Assembly (NCBI GenBank): GCA_046094425.1
Contig: JBJTHI010000227.1
Coordinates: 1-19,407 of the forward strand
Source: JANPCX01 sp046094425
GTDB lineage: Bacteria > Pseudomonadota > Gammaproteobacteria > Burkholderiales > Burkholderiaceae_C
Reading direction: 5' to 3'
DNA: 19,407 nt
Shown here: piece after piece, positions 7,000 through 15,146 of the stretch
Layout of the letters: each line of letters starts with the position of its first letter
Position numbering within the stretch: position 1 is the stretch's first letter
Translations under genes and position numbers: made by a program
The notes under the pieces: generated by a model
Seen by the model: only the letters and a program-made list of their open reading frames with translations
The model's database searches: none
What the model was told of the DNA's origin: nothing

Positions 7000-8334
7000 A
7001 TGAAACCCGTGATCGCCATTGTGGGCCGCCCGAATGTGGGTAAGTCCACCTTGTTTAACCGCATGACCAAGTCGCGTGACGCCATCGTGGCTGACTTTGC
7101 GGGTCTGACGCGCGACAGGCACTACGGCGATGGTCGCTTGGGCGACAAAGAATTCATCGTGGTGGATACCGGTGGCTTTGAGCCTGACAGCAGCAGCGGC
7201 ATCGTCAAAGAAATGGCCAAACAAACCCGGCAGGCAGTGGCCGAGGCCGATGTGGTGGTGTTTGTGGTGGATGTGCGAGCCGGCTTGTCGGGTCAAGACC
7301 ACGACATTGCCCAGTACCTGCGCACTGTAGGCAAAAAAACCTTGCTGGCTGCCAACAAGGCCGAGGGCATGGTGAACTCGCCGCATTTGGCTGAGTTTTT
7401 TGAGTTGGGCATGGGCGCGCCGCATCCTATTTCGTCAGCCCACGGCCAAGGCATACGCAGTTTGCTTGAGGCACTGCTGGAAGATTTTGAGTTCGACGAC
7501 GACGATGAGGAACCCCAGGAGAACGCGCCGATTCGTTTGGCAGTAGCGGGCCGCCCCAACGTGGGCAAGAGCACCCTTATCAACACGTGGCTCGGCGAAG
7601 AGCGCCTGGTGGCGTTTGACATGCCTGGAACCACGCGCGACGCCATCAGCGTGCCCTTTGAACGCCACGGTCAAAAGTTTCAACTCATCGACACGGCGGG
7701 CCTGCGCCGCAAGGGCCGGGTTTTTGAGGCGATAGAGAAATTCTCCGTCGTCAAAACCTTGCAGGCCATAGCGGACGCCAACGTGGTGCTTTTGTTGCTG
7801 GACGCCACCCAAGGTGTGAGCGACCAAGACGCCCATATTGCCGGCTACATCCTGGACAGTGGCCGCGCCGTGGTGCTGGCAGTGAACAAATGGGACGCGG
7901 TGGATGCCTACCAAAAAGAACAGCTCGCACGCTCGATTGAACAGAGGCTGGCGTTTTTGAAGTTCGCGCCCATTCTGCACATCTCTGCGGCGCGCCGCCA
8001 AGGTTTGGGCCCGGTGTGGAAGGCCATTGCCGATGCCCACGCCTCGGCCAACGTGAAAATGCCCACGCCCGTACTCACCCGTTTGCTGCTGGAGGCCGTG
8101 GAGCACCAGGCCCCCAAACGCACAGGGGTGTTCCGTCCCAAGATGCGTTACGCCCACCAAGGTGGCATGAACCCGCCCATCATCGTCATCCACGGCAATT
8201 CCTTGGACAAAGTGACCGACGCCTACAAGCGTTTCCTAGAAGGCCGCTTTCGTGAGCATTTCAAACTCACGGGCACGCCTTTGCGCATAGAGATGCGCTC
8301 CGGTTCCAACCCCTACACGGACAAGGAATCCTGA
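7000..8334 (+). CDS. der: Ribosome-associated GTPase Der (EngA)
   Basis: This 444-residue protein has the tandem GTPase domains that define Der, needed for 50S ribosomal subunit assembly. Domain 1 has G1 GRPNVGKST (9-17), G3 DTGGF (56-60) and G4 NKAEG (119-123). An acidic linker (FEFDDDDEEPQE, ~163-174) leads to domain 2, with G1 GRPNVGKST (184-192), G3 DTAG (231-234) and G4 NKWD (296-299). The remaining ~115 residues form the KH-like domain, with LLEAVEHQAPKR, MRYAHQGG and PPIIVIHGN. The ATG at 7000 lacks a clear Shine-Dalgarno sequence. hfq follows after 72 bases. The gene normally expected directly upstream in this lineage, bamB, is absent. Confidence 0.97.
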   Translation: MKPVIAIVGRPNVGKSTLFNRMTKSRDAIVADFAGLTRDRHYGDGRLGDKEFIVVDTGGFEPDSSSGIVKEMAKQTRQAVAEADVVVFVVDVRAGLSGQDHDIAQYLRTVGKKTLLAANKAEGMVNSPHLAEFFELGMGAPHPISSAHGQGIRSLLEALLEDFEFDDDDEEPQENAPIRLAVAGRPNVGKSTLINTWLGEERLVAFDMPGTTRDAISVPFERHGQKFQLIDTAGLRRKGRVFEAIEKFSVVKTLQAIADANVVLLLLDATQGVSDQDAHIAGYILDSGRAVVLAVNKWDAVDAYQKEQLARSIEQRLAFLKFAPILHISAARRQGLGPVWKAIADAHASANVKMPTPVLTRLLLEAVEHQAPKRTGVFRPKMRYAHQGGMNPPIIVIHGNSLDKVTDAYKRFLEGRFREHFKLTGTPLRIEMRSGSNPYTDKES

Positions 8335-8406
8335 GGCACAGTCCTCTGTCCCTGGAAACCCTGTGTTAACGTGCGGCTTTCATGAACTTTCAACACGGAG
8401 AATATC

Positions 8407-8652
8407 GTGAGTAACAAAGGGCAACTCCTGCAAGATCCCTTCTTGAACCTGCTGCGCAAAGAGCATGTGCCAGTGTCGATTTACCTGGTCAACGGCATCA
8501 AGCTGCAAGGTCACATTGAATCGTTCGACCAGTACGTGGTGTTGCTGCGTAATACCGTCACCCAAATGGTCTACAAACACGCCATTTCCACTGTGGTGCC
8601 AGGTCGCGCGGTGAATTTTCAGGCGGCTGATGCGCCGGCTGATCCCGCCTGA
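8407..8652 (+). CDS. hfq: RNA chaperone Hfq
   Basis: This 81-residue Sm-like protein forms a hexameric ring that pairs small RNAs with mRNAs. The sequence is nearly canonical: GQLLQDPFLNLLRKEHVPVS (5-24), IYLVNGIKLQGHIESFDQYV (25-44, Sm1) and VTQMVYKHAISTVVP (51-65, Sm2, with the YKH motif at 56-58). A short C-terminal tail ends ADAPADPA, shorter than the E. coli tail. The start is a GTG at 8407, preceded by GGAG at 8397-8400; the protein pattern fixes this start. It lies between der and hflX, the usual order in this group. Confidence 0.97.
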   Translation: MSNKGQLLQDPFLNLLRKEHVPVSIYLVNGIKLQGHIESFDQYVVLLRNTVTQMVYKHAISTVVPGRAVNFQAADAPADPA

Positions 8653-8653
8653 G

Positions 8654-8695
8654 GCGGTTTGCGCTTGGTTTGCCTCCCTTAAAGCGCCGTACCGC
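8654..8695 (+). other. Intergenic RNA hairpin between hfq and hflX
   Basis: The GCGGT arm (8654-8658) can pair with ACCGC (8691-8695). Inside it, GCGCTT (8661-8666) pairs with AAGCGC (8682-8687), closing a 15-base loop. No T run follows, so it does not look like a simple terminator. It begins two bases after the hfq stop and ends 11 bases before the TTG start assigned to hflX, so it may tune hflX translation or mark a processing site. Folding was judged by eye. Confidence 0.4.
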
Positions 8696-8706
8696 GCCAC
8701 AAGACC

Positions 8707-10002
8707 TTGAGCTCTGCTCCTGAAATCGCCGACGCTCCCGCCATGGCCCGCGCCATCTTGGTGGGCGTTGATTTTGGGCAGAGCAGGGTGAAGGGGGCGG
8801 GCCAGGGTTTTGATGCCACGCTGGATGAACTGGCCTTGTTGGCCGAATCGGCAGGTGACATCGCGGTCGCCCGTGTCATCGCCAAGCGAAAAGCACCTGA
8901 TGCGGCGCTGTTCGTGGGTTCAGGCAAAGCCGACGAAATCAAGCTGCTGGTGCAGGCTCACCAGGCCGAAGCCGTGTTGTTTGACCAAGCGCTGTCGGCC
9001 GCCCAGCAACGCAATTTGGAGCGCCATCTGGGCGTGGCGGTGGCCGACCGCACCATGTTGATTCTGGAAATTTTTGGTGCGCGCGCGCAAAGCCACGAAG
9101 GCAAGCTGCAAGTGGAGTTGGCGCGGTTACAGTACCTGTCTACACGCTTGGTGCGCCGCTGGAGCCACTTGGAGCGCCAACGCGGTGGCATTGGCAATCG
9201 AGGTGGCCCAGGCGAGGCGCAAATCGAGCTGGATCGCCGCATGATCGGTGAGCGCATCAAATCGGTGAAGCAGCGGCTCGATAAGGTCAAACGCCAACGC
9301 AGCACCCAGCGCAAGTCACGCGAGCGCAACCAAACCTTCCGTGTTTCGCTGGTGGGCTACACCAATGCGGGCAAGTCCACCTTGTTCAACGCCTTGGTCA
9401 AGGCCCGCACTTACGCGGCTGACCAGTTGTTCGCCACACTGGACACCACCACACGTCAGTTGTACTTGGAAGAAGCGGTGCGCTCCATCAGTCTGTCCGA
9501 CACGGTGGGTTTTATCCGTGATCTGCCTCACAAATTGGTGGAGGCTTTTGAGGCCACCTTACAAGAAGCGGCCGACGCCGATTTGCTCTTGCACGTGGTG
9601 GACGCAGCCAGCCCCGCCTTGGCCGAACAAATGCAAGAAGTTCAGCGTGTGCTGGACAGCATAGGCGCAGCCGACATACCGCAAGTTTTGGTCTACAACA
9701 AAGCTGATTTGTTGCCAGTCGGTCAGCAACCTCGTGTGGCTGTCGATGCCATCACCTTGGACGGCGGTGACCCTGTGCCACGTGTTTTCCTCAGCGCAGC
9801 TCAGGGCACGGGGTTGGACGCCTTGCGGGCGATGATCGTCGCTGCGATGACTCAAAACGTCGAAAATCAAACGCGCGGTGCACCAAGCCATCAAATCCAC
9901 GCTGACGGTGAGGACGACTTGAACCGTCAGCCTCTTGTCCCCACCTACTCGATCCCACATGCCGGTTTACAGCCAGCGGCGCTGCCTGAAATCTCACGCT
10001 AG
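8707..10002 (+). CDS. hflX: GTPase HflX
   Basis: This 431-residue protein is an Obg-related GTPase that splits stalled or heat-damaged ribosomes. The N-terminal HflX domain includes ALFVGSGKADEIKLLV (68-83) and DRTMLILEIFGARAQSHEGK (114-133). The glycine-rich signature GGIGNRGGPGEAQIELDRR (160-178) precedes a coiled basic helix (~180-207). The G domain has G1 GYTNAGKST (217-225), G3 DTVGF (265-269) and G4 NKAD (331-334). The C-terminal ~45 residues are polar. The assigned start is a TTG at 8707. An in-frame ATG at 8743 (12 codons on, MARAILVGVDFG) is a real alternative. Neither has a good ribosome binding site. The gene is 54 bases after hfq and 29 before hflK. Confidence 0.94.
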   Translation: MSSAPEIADAPAMARAILVGVDFGQSRVKGAGQGFDATLDELALLAESAGDIAVARVIAKRKAPDAALFVGSGKADEIKLLVQAHQAEAVLFDQALSAAQQRNLERHLGVAVADRTMLILEIFGARAQSHEGKLQVELARLQYLSTRLVRRWSHLERQRGGIGNRGGPGEAQIELDRRMIGERIKSVKQRLDKVKRQRSTQRKSRERNQTFRVSLVGYTNAGKSTLFNALVKARTYAADQLFATLDTTTRQLYLEEAVRSISLSDTVGFIRDLPHKLVEAFEATLQEAADADLLLHVVDAASPALAEQMQEVQRVLDSIGAADIPQVLVYNKADLLPVGQQPRVAVDAITLDGGDPVPRVFLSAAQGTGLDALRAMIVAAMTQNVENQTRGAPSHQIHADGEDDLNRQPLVPTYSIPHAGLQPAALPEISR

Positions 10003-10031
10003 AGCAACACACTTCAGCCCAAATTCACACC

Positions 10032-11387
10032 ATGAGCATTCATTCATCCCAATCGCCGCAGCAATCCCATGCGTCCACGCCCACGCTTTTTTGGGCACGA
10101 CTGACTGCTGTTGCCTCAGCCGCCAAAGCGCTGCTACGCGCTTTGCCCGGTGCCCTTGTGCAGCGACCTGAGCCCCTGCTGAACAACGGCAACAAGGGTG
10201 ATGGGCCGCCTGACTTGGACGAGTTGTGGCGAGATTTCAACCGCAAACTCGGCGGCTTGTTTGGTGGCCCAGGCGGCGGTCAGCCGCCGCGCCCGAATGG
10301 GCCGAGTAGCCCCGACCAAGGTGGTGGCCCCAGCAACTTTCAGCCCGACATGAAAAGCGCCGGCATCGGCATGGGTTTGATTGCTGGTGTCGTGGTCTTG
10401 GTGTGGGCGGGTAGCGGATTTTTCATCGTTCAAGAGGGCGAGCAAGCCGTGGTGACCTCGTTTGGCAAATACAGCCACACCGCAGACGCCGGTTTCAAAT
10501 GGCGCATGCCTTTCCCCTTCCAGGCGCATGAAACCGTGCCGGTGACGCAATTGCGCTCGGTGGAGGTGGGCCGCAATGCCGTGGTGCCCGCCACCGGGCT
10601 GCGTGATTCCTCCATGCTGACTCAGGATGAAAACATTGTCGATATTCGTTTCACCGTGCAGTACCGCTTGAAAGACGCACGCGAGTACCTGTTCGAGAAC
10701 CGCAACCCCGGCGAAGCCGTCGTACAAGCGGCTGAATCTGCGGTGCGCGAAATTGTGGGCAAAAGCCTGATGGACTCGGTGCTCTATGAGCAGCGTGACG
10801 CCATTGCCGTCGAACTGGTGAAGTCGGTGCAAACGCAGTTGGACAGGCTCAAGGCCGGCATCGTCATCGTCAATGTCAACGTGCAAAACGTGCAAGCACC
10901 CGAGCAAGTGCAGGCCGCGTTTGACGACGCCTTCAAAGCCACCGCCGACCGCGAGCGTTTGAAGAACGAAGGCCAAGCCTATGCCAACGACGTGATTCCC
11001 AAAGCCCAAGGTACCTCGGCGCGTTTGCGCGAAGAAGCCGAAGGCTACAAGGCCCGCGTCATTGCACAGGCAGAGGGTGATGCCCAGCGTTTTGCGAGCG
11101 TGCTGGCCGAATACCAAAAAGCCCCCGCTGTGACCCGCGACCGCATGTACATCGACACCATGACCCAGGTTTATGGCAACGTCAGCAAGGTCTTGGTGGA
11201 CACACGCAGCAATTCCAATTTGCTCTACCTGCCGCTGGACAAGCTGATGCAACAAGCTGGTGCCGCTCCCATGGGAACGCCCGCACCTGTTCAACCCAGC
11301 TCGGCTGAAGCATCCACCAGCGCGGCTGGCGCCCCCGACATTCGTTCGCGTGACGGCCAGCGTGGCCGCGACCGCGATGGGCGTTGA
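10032..11387 (+). CDS. hflK: FtsH protease modulator HflK
   Basis: This 451-residue protein pairs with HflC to form a membrane cage around the FtsH protease. A polar N terminus leads to GDGPPDLDELWRDFNRKL (56-73), a HflK hallmark, then a Gly/Pro-rich stretch (~78-100). A single membrane segment (~111-133, GLIAGVVVLVWAGSGFFIV) precedes the SPFH/band-7 domain, which starts VQEGEQAVVTSFGKY. The later heptad-like region (FKATADRERLKNEGQAYAND) and FASVLAEYQKAPAVTRDRMY are also typical. The tail is Ala/Ser-rich and ends in an RDGQRGRDRDGR cluster. The first ~50 residues are longer than in E. coli and include a helix with Ala/Leu, so the true start could be further in, but no internal ATG fits. hflC follows after 36 bases. 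Confidence 0.96.
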   Translation: MSIHSSQSPQQSHASTPTLFWARLTAVASAAKALLRALPGALVQRPEPLLNNGNKGDGPPDLDELWRDFNRKLGGLFGGPGGGQPPRPNGPSSPDQGGGPSNFQPDMKSAGIGMGLIAGVVVLVWAGSGFFIVQEGEQAVVTSFGKYSHTADAGFKWRMPFPFQAHETVPVTQLRSVEVGRNAVVPATGLRDSSMLTQDENIVDIRFTVQYRLKDAREYLFENRNPGEAVVQAAESAVREIVGKSLMDSVLYEQRDAIAVELVKSVQTQLDRLKAGIVIVNVNVQNVQAPEQVQAAFDDAFKATADRERLKNEGQAYANDVIPKAQGTSARLREEAEGYKARVIAQAEGDAQRFASVLAEYQKAPAVTRDRMYIDTMTQVYGNVSKVLVDTRSNSNLLYLPLDKLMQQAGAAPMGTPAPVQPSSAEASTSAAGAPDIRSRDGQRGRDRDGR

Positions 11388-11423
11388 ACAGACATACAAA
11401 ACACTGGATCAGGACTTTTTGCC

Positions 11424-12317
11424 ATGAACCGCATTGCATTTTTTGTCACCGGCTTGCTGGTGCTCTTGATGGTGGCTTTCTCCACCTTGTTCATCGTGGA
11501 TCAGCGCCAGTTCGCTGTGATTTACGCCCTGGGCGAAATCAAAGAGGTGGTCACCGAACCTGGCCTTAAATTCAAGATGCCGCCCCCTTTCCAAAACGTG
11601 GTGTTTCTAGACCGCCGCATTCAAACCCTGGACAGCCCCGAAACCCGGCCCATCTTCACCGCCGAGAAGAAAAGCCTGGTGATTGACTGGCTGGTGAAAT
11701 GGCGCATCAGCGATGCCAAACAATTCATCCGCAACAGCGGCACCGACCTGCGCAATTTGGAGAATCGTCTCAGCCCCGTGGTGCAAGCCGCGTTCAACGA
11801 AGAAGTGACCAAACGCACCGTGCAGGCCATGCTTGCTACGGATCGTGAGCGTGTGATGCAAGGCGTTCGTACCCGCTTAACCGACGAAGCCAAGGGCTTC
11901 GGTATTGAAATTGTCGACGTGCGCATCAAGCGGGTGGACTTCTCAGCCAACATCACTGATTCCACCTATCGCCGCATGGAGTCTGAGCGTAAACGTGTGG
12001 CCAACGAGGCTCGCTCTACCGGTGCTGCAGAAGGCGAAAAAATCCGCGCCGATGCCGACCGCCAACGCGAAGTGATCGTGGCCGAAGCCTACCGCGACGC
12101 GCAAAAAATCAAGGGCGAGGGCGACGCCAAAGCCTCCGCCTTGTATGCCGCCGCCTTCGGCAAAGACCCGCAATTCGCCGAGTTCTACCGCAGCCTGGAT
12201 GCCTACCGGGCGGCCTTCCGCAACAAAAACGATGTGATGGTGCTGGACTCCAGCAGCGAGTTCTTCCGTGCCATGCGAGGCAATGCCGCACCCGCAGCCC
12301 CTGCTCCTAGACGATAA
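11424..12317 (+). CDS. hflC: FtsH protease modulator HflC
   Basis: This 297-residue protein is the partner of HflK. An N-terminal membrane anchor (~5-24, AFFVTGLLVLLMVAFSTLFI) is followed by the SPFH domain, with VDQRQFAVIYALGEIKEVV and PGLKFKMPPPFQNVVFLDRR. Other hallmarks are LVIDWLVKWRISDAKQF, GIEIVDVRIKRVDF and a charged helix (RMESERKRVANEARSTGAAE). PQFAEFYRSLDAYRAAF and an LDSSSEFFR end complete the pattern. The bulk of the protein should face the periplasm. The start at 11424 is directly before the membrane anchor. The DUF2065 gene begins 9 bases after the stop, consistent with one transcript. Confidence 0.97.
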   Translation: MNRIAFFVTGLLVLLMVAFSTLFIVDQRQFAVIYALGEIKEVVTEPGLKFKMPPPFQNVVFLDRRIQTLDSPETRPIFTAEKKSLVIDWLVKWRISDAKQFIRNSGTDLRNLENRLSPVVQAAFNEEVTKRTVQAMLATDRERVMQGVRTRLTDEAKGFGIEIVDVRIKRVDFSANITDSTYRRMESERKRVANEARSTGAAEGEKIRADADRQREVIVAEAYRDAQKIKGEGDAKASALYAAAFGKDPQFAEFYRSLDAYRAAFRNKNDVMVLDSSSEFFRAMRGNAAPAAPAPRR

Positions 12318-12326
12318 ACACCTCGC

Positions 12327-12515
12327 ATGAGCGACGCCCTGTGGGTGGCCTGCGCCCTCGTTCTGGTGTTCGAGGGCATCCTGCCTTTCCTGAGTCCGAC
12401 CCTGTGGCGACAGGTATTTGAACGTGCACTCAAGATGAGCGACGGACAAATCCGCTTCATCGGCTTGTCCAGCATGTTGCTGGGTGTGGGCTTGTTGCTG
12501 TTGTTGTGGCCGTGA
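12327..12515 (+). CDS. DUF2065 family small membrane protein (YjeT-like)
   Basis: This 62-residue protein has two hydrophobic segments: residues ~4-22 (ALWVACALVLVFEGILPFL) and ~43-61 (FIGLSSMLLGVGLLLLLW). They are separated by a short polar loop (SPTLWRQVFERALKMSDGQ). This size, the FEGILPFLSP motif and the position straight after hflC match DUF2065 proteins, called yjeT in E. coli, where it also sits by hflC. No function is established. The placement suggests an inner-membrane role near HflKC, but that is inference. A GC-rich hairpin follows the stop codon immediately. Confidence 0.9.
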   Translation: MSDALWVACALVLVFEGILPFLSPTLWRQVFERALKMSDGQIRFIGLSSMLLGVGLLLLLWP

Positions 12516-12516
12516 C

Positions 12517-12543
12517 GGGGCAGAGGGCAGATTTGCCCGCCCC
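12517..12543 (+). terminator. Weak GC-rich hairpin after the DUF2065 gene
   Basis: GGGGC and GGGCA (within 12517-12529) can pair with TGCCC and GCCCC (12534-12543), leaving a three-base bulge and a four-base loop. A T run (GTTTTTA) comes only ~9 bases later, so it is a poor intrinsic terminator. It could be an attenuator or chance structure. A TACAAT at 12545-12550 resembles a -10 box for hisZ, but no matching -35 was found. Confidence 0.25.
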
Positions 12544-12579
12544 GTACAATGCCGTTTTTAATCCCCTCGGTTATTTCCC

Positions 12580-13743
12580 ATGTCATCTGCTTGGCTGCTG
12601 CCTGAGCACGTTGCCGATGTGCTTCCTTCACAGGCAAGGCACATCGAAGAATTGCGCCGCGTGCTGTTGGATGTGGCTCGCAGTTATGGCTGCGAGTTGG
12701 TCATGCCGCCACTCGTTGAACACCTGGATGCGTTGCTCTCAGGCACCGGGCAGGCGCTCAACCTCAAAACCTTCAAGCTGGTGGATCAGCTCAGTGGCCG
12801 CACCTTGGGGGTGCGCGCCGACACCACGCCGCAAGTGGCGCGCATTGACGCCCACTTGTTGAACCGCCAAGGCGTGACCCGGCTTTGTTACTGCGGCCCG
12901 GTGTTGCATACCCGGCCTGCGAGCTTGCATGCGACACGCGAGCCACTGCAGTTTGGTGCTGAGATTTACGGCCATGCAGGCTTAGAAGCTGACTTGGAAG
13001 TGCTGGACATGGCGCTGGACGGCCTCGCAAGCGTGGGCATGCAAGCGGTGACGTTGGACTTGGGTGATTCCCGCATCGTGCGCGCCTTGGTGAATGCCAC
13101 GCAGTTGGACGCAGCCAAGGTAGAGGAGTTGGTGGCCGCGCTGGCGGTGAAAGACGCTTCCGCCGTGTGCGACCTCACTGCGGCTTGCGAAGTGCCTGTG
13201 CGCGCGGCCTTGCAAGCCTTGTTGCGACTCTATGGCTCCTCGCAGGCATTGGATGAAGCCGCACGTGTGCTGCGGCCCTTGCCACGGATTCAAGCCGCGC
13301 TGGCCGATTTGCACAAGCTGGCAGCGCATGTGGCGCAGGCTCACCCGCATGTGAACGTGAGCGTGGACTTGGCCGATGTGGGCGGTTATGCCTATTACAG
13401 CGGTGCTCGGTTCGCGGTGTACACCCCAGGTTCTAGCAGCGCGGTGCTGCGCGGGGGGCGATACGACGAGGTCGGGGCCGTGTTTGGCCGCAACCGGCCT
13501 GCGGTGGGTTTCAGCTTGGATCTCAAAGATCTGGCGGCTTTGTTGCCTACCCACCAAGGTGCCGCGGCGATTCGTGCGCCCTGGGGCAGTGAACCTGCCT
13601 TGCGCAGCGCGGTGCGTGAGCTGCGCCAACAAGGGCAAACCGTGGTGTGTATCTTGCCCGGCCATGAACACGAAGGCGAAGAGTTCGCCTGCGACCGCGA
13701 GCTGGTCTCACGCGATGGGCAATGGCGGGTTCAAGCCTTGTGA
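12580..13743 (+). CDS. hisZ: ATP phosphoribosyltransferase regulatory subunit HisZ
   Basis: This 387-residue histidyl-tRNA synthetase-like protein activates and regulates the short-form HisG in the first step of histidine synthesis. It starts MSSAWLLPEHVADVLPSQA. It keeps the class II synthetase fold, with the motif 2 region GPVLHTRPASLHATREPLQF (106-125) and the motif 3-like GGRYDEVG (292-299) followed by RPAVGFSLDLKDL. It lacks the C-terminal anticodon-binding domain of true HisS and ends with a short beta-rich domain. That length and its place before purA favour HisZ over HisS. No clear Shine-Dalgarno sequence precedes the ATG. Confidence 0.94.
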   Translation: MSSAWLLPEHVADVLPSQARHIEELRRVLLDVARSYGCELVMPPLVEHLDALLSGTGQALNLKTFKLVDQLSGRTLGVRADTTPQVARIDAHLLNRQGVTRLCYCGPVLHTRPASLHATREPLQFGAEIYGHAGLEADLEVLDMALDGLASVGMQAVTLDLGDSRIVRALVNATQLDAAKVEELVAALAVKDASAVCDLTAACEVPVRAALQALLRLYGSSQALDEAARVLRPLPRIQAALADLHKLAAHVAQAHPHVNVSVDLADVGGYAYYSGARFAVYTPGSSSAVLRGGRYDEVGAVFGRNRPAVGFSLDLKDLAALLPTHQGAAAIRAPWGSEPALRSAVRELRQQGQTVVCILPGHEHEGEEFACDRELVSRDGQWRVQAL

Positions 13744-13792
13744 GGTTTGAAGTCCAGCCTACTGTGTTCGATTTTTATTTGGAACTTTAGAC

Positions 13793-15127
13793 ATGCAAAC
13801 AGCAAAGACCGCAGGCCGTAACGTGGTCGTGGTGGGCACCCAGTGGGGTGACGAAGGCAAGGGCAAGGTGGTGGACTGGTTGACCGACCATGCACACGCT
13901 GTGGTGCGTTTTCAAGGCGGCCACAACGCCGGCCACACTCTGGTCATCAAGGGCGTGAAAACCGCATTGCAGTTGATTCCCTCGGGCATCATGCGCGACG
14001 GCGTGGCTTGCTACATCGGCAACGGTGTGGTGGTGGATCCCAGCCATTTGCTCTCGGAGATTGAACGCTTGGAAGCCATTGGGCTGGACGTGCGTTCCCG
14101 TCTGTTCATCAGTGAATCGTGCCCGCTGATTCTTCCCTTCCATGTGGAAGTAGACAAAGCCCGCGAGGCCCTGCGTGAGAGCAGTGGTGCCGGGAAAATT
14201 GGCACCACGGGCAAAGGCATAGGCCCCGCTTACGAAGACAAAGTGGCGCGCCGCGCCCTGCGTGTGCAAGACCTCAAGCACCCGCAGCGGTTTGAGAAAA
14301 AACTGCGTGAATTGCTGGCGCTCCACAACTTCGCCCTTGGCGGTTATTTGAAGTCCAAACCCTTGGAATTCCAGCCCATTTTTGACCATGCGATGAAGGT
14401 GGCAGAGGCCATCAAACCCATGATGGCTGACGTGGGTTACCTCTTGCACACGGCGCACAAAAACGGCGGCAATGTGCTGTTTGAAGGCGCACAAGGCACG
14501 CTTCTCGACATTGACCACGGCACCTACCCCTATGTTACGTCCAGCAACTGTGTGGCCGGTAACGCGGCAGCAGGGGCGGGCGTGGGCCCCGATTTGCTGC
14601 ACTACATTTTGGGCATCACCAAGGCCTACACCACCCGCGTGGGCAGTGGCCCCTTCCCAACTGAGCTTGACATGGAGCAGCCCGGCAGTGTGGGCCACCA
14701 CCTCTCCACCGTGGGCCAAGAGCGTGGCACGGTGACTGGGCGGCCGCGCCGCTGCGGTTGGTTGGATGCTGCTGCGCTCAAACGTTCCATCATCATCAAC
14801 GGCGTCTCGGGTTTGTGTATCACCAAACTCGACGTGCTGGATGGCTTGAAGGAAATCAAAGTTTGCGTTGGGTACGAGTTGCGCGGCCAGCGCATCGACA
14901 TCTTGCCGCTGGACGCGGACGACATTATTGATTGCCAACCCATCTACGACACCTTTGAGGGTTGGACGGAAACCACCGCCGGTGTGACCGAGTGGGACAA
15001 GCTGCCCCTTAACGCGCGCCGTTACTTGGAGCGCGTGCAAGAGTTCATCGGCACCCCCATCGACATGGTGTCCACCGGCCCCGACCGCGACCACACCATT
15101 TTGCTGCGCCATCCCTACAAAACTTGA
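13793..15127 (+). CDS. purA: Adenylosuccinate synthetase
   Basis: This 444-residue protein catalyses the GTP-dependent joining of IMP and aspartate, the first committed step to AMP. The N-terminal signature is GTQWGDEGKGKVVDWL (15-30, with the catalytic Asp20). FQGGHNAGHTLV (40-51) carries the catalytic His48. Further blocks are GIGPAYEDK, LFEGAQGTLLDIDHGTYPYV, TRVGSGPFPTEL, TVTGRPRRCGWLD and the C-terminal RDHTILLRHPY. All expected segments are present and the length is normal for bacterial PurA. The start at 13793 is the first ATG after hisZ (49 bases away). The next gene, a phosphoribosyltransferase, starts 19 bases after the stop, suggesting co-expression in purine metabolism. Confidence 0.98.
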   Translation: MQTAKTAGRNVVVVGTQWGDEGKGKVVDWLTDHAHAVVRFQGGHNAGHTLVIKGVKTALQLIPSGIMRDGVACYIGNGVVVDPSHLLSEIERLEAIGLDVRSRLFISESCPLILPFHVEVDKAREALRESSGAGKIGTTGKGIGPAYEDKVARRALRVQDLKHPQRFEKKLRELLALHNFALGGYLKSKPLEFQPIFDHAMKVAEAIKPMMADVGYLLHTAHKNGGNVLFEGAQGTLLDIDHGTYPYVTSSNCVAGNAAAGAGVGPDLLHYILGITKAYTTRVGSGPFPTELDMEQPGSVGHHLSTVGQERGTVTGRPRRCGWLDAAALKRSIIINGVSGLCITKLDVLDGLKEIKVCVGYELRGQRIDILPLDADDIIDCQPIYDTFEGWTETTAGVTEWDKLPLNARRYLERVQEFIGTPIDMVSTGPDRDHTILLRHPYKT

Positions 15128-15146
15128 AGCGGACTGAAAGCACGCC

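Noticed and set aside
12522..12550. Promoter for hisZ using TACAAT at 12545-12550
   Set aside because: No acceptable -35 lies 16-18 bases upstream, and the sequence there is part of a GC-rich hairpin.
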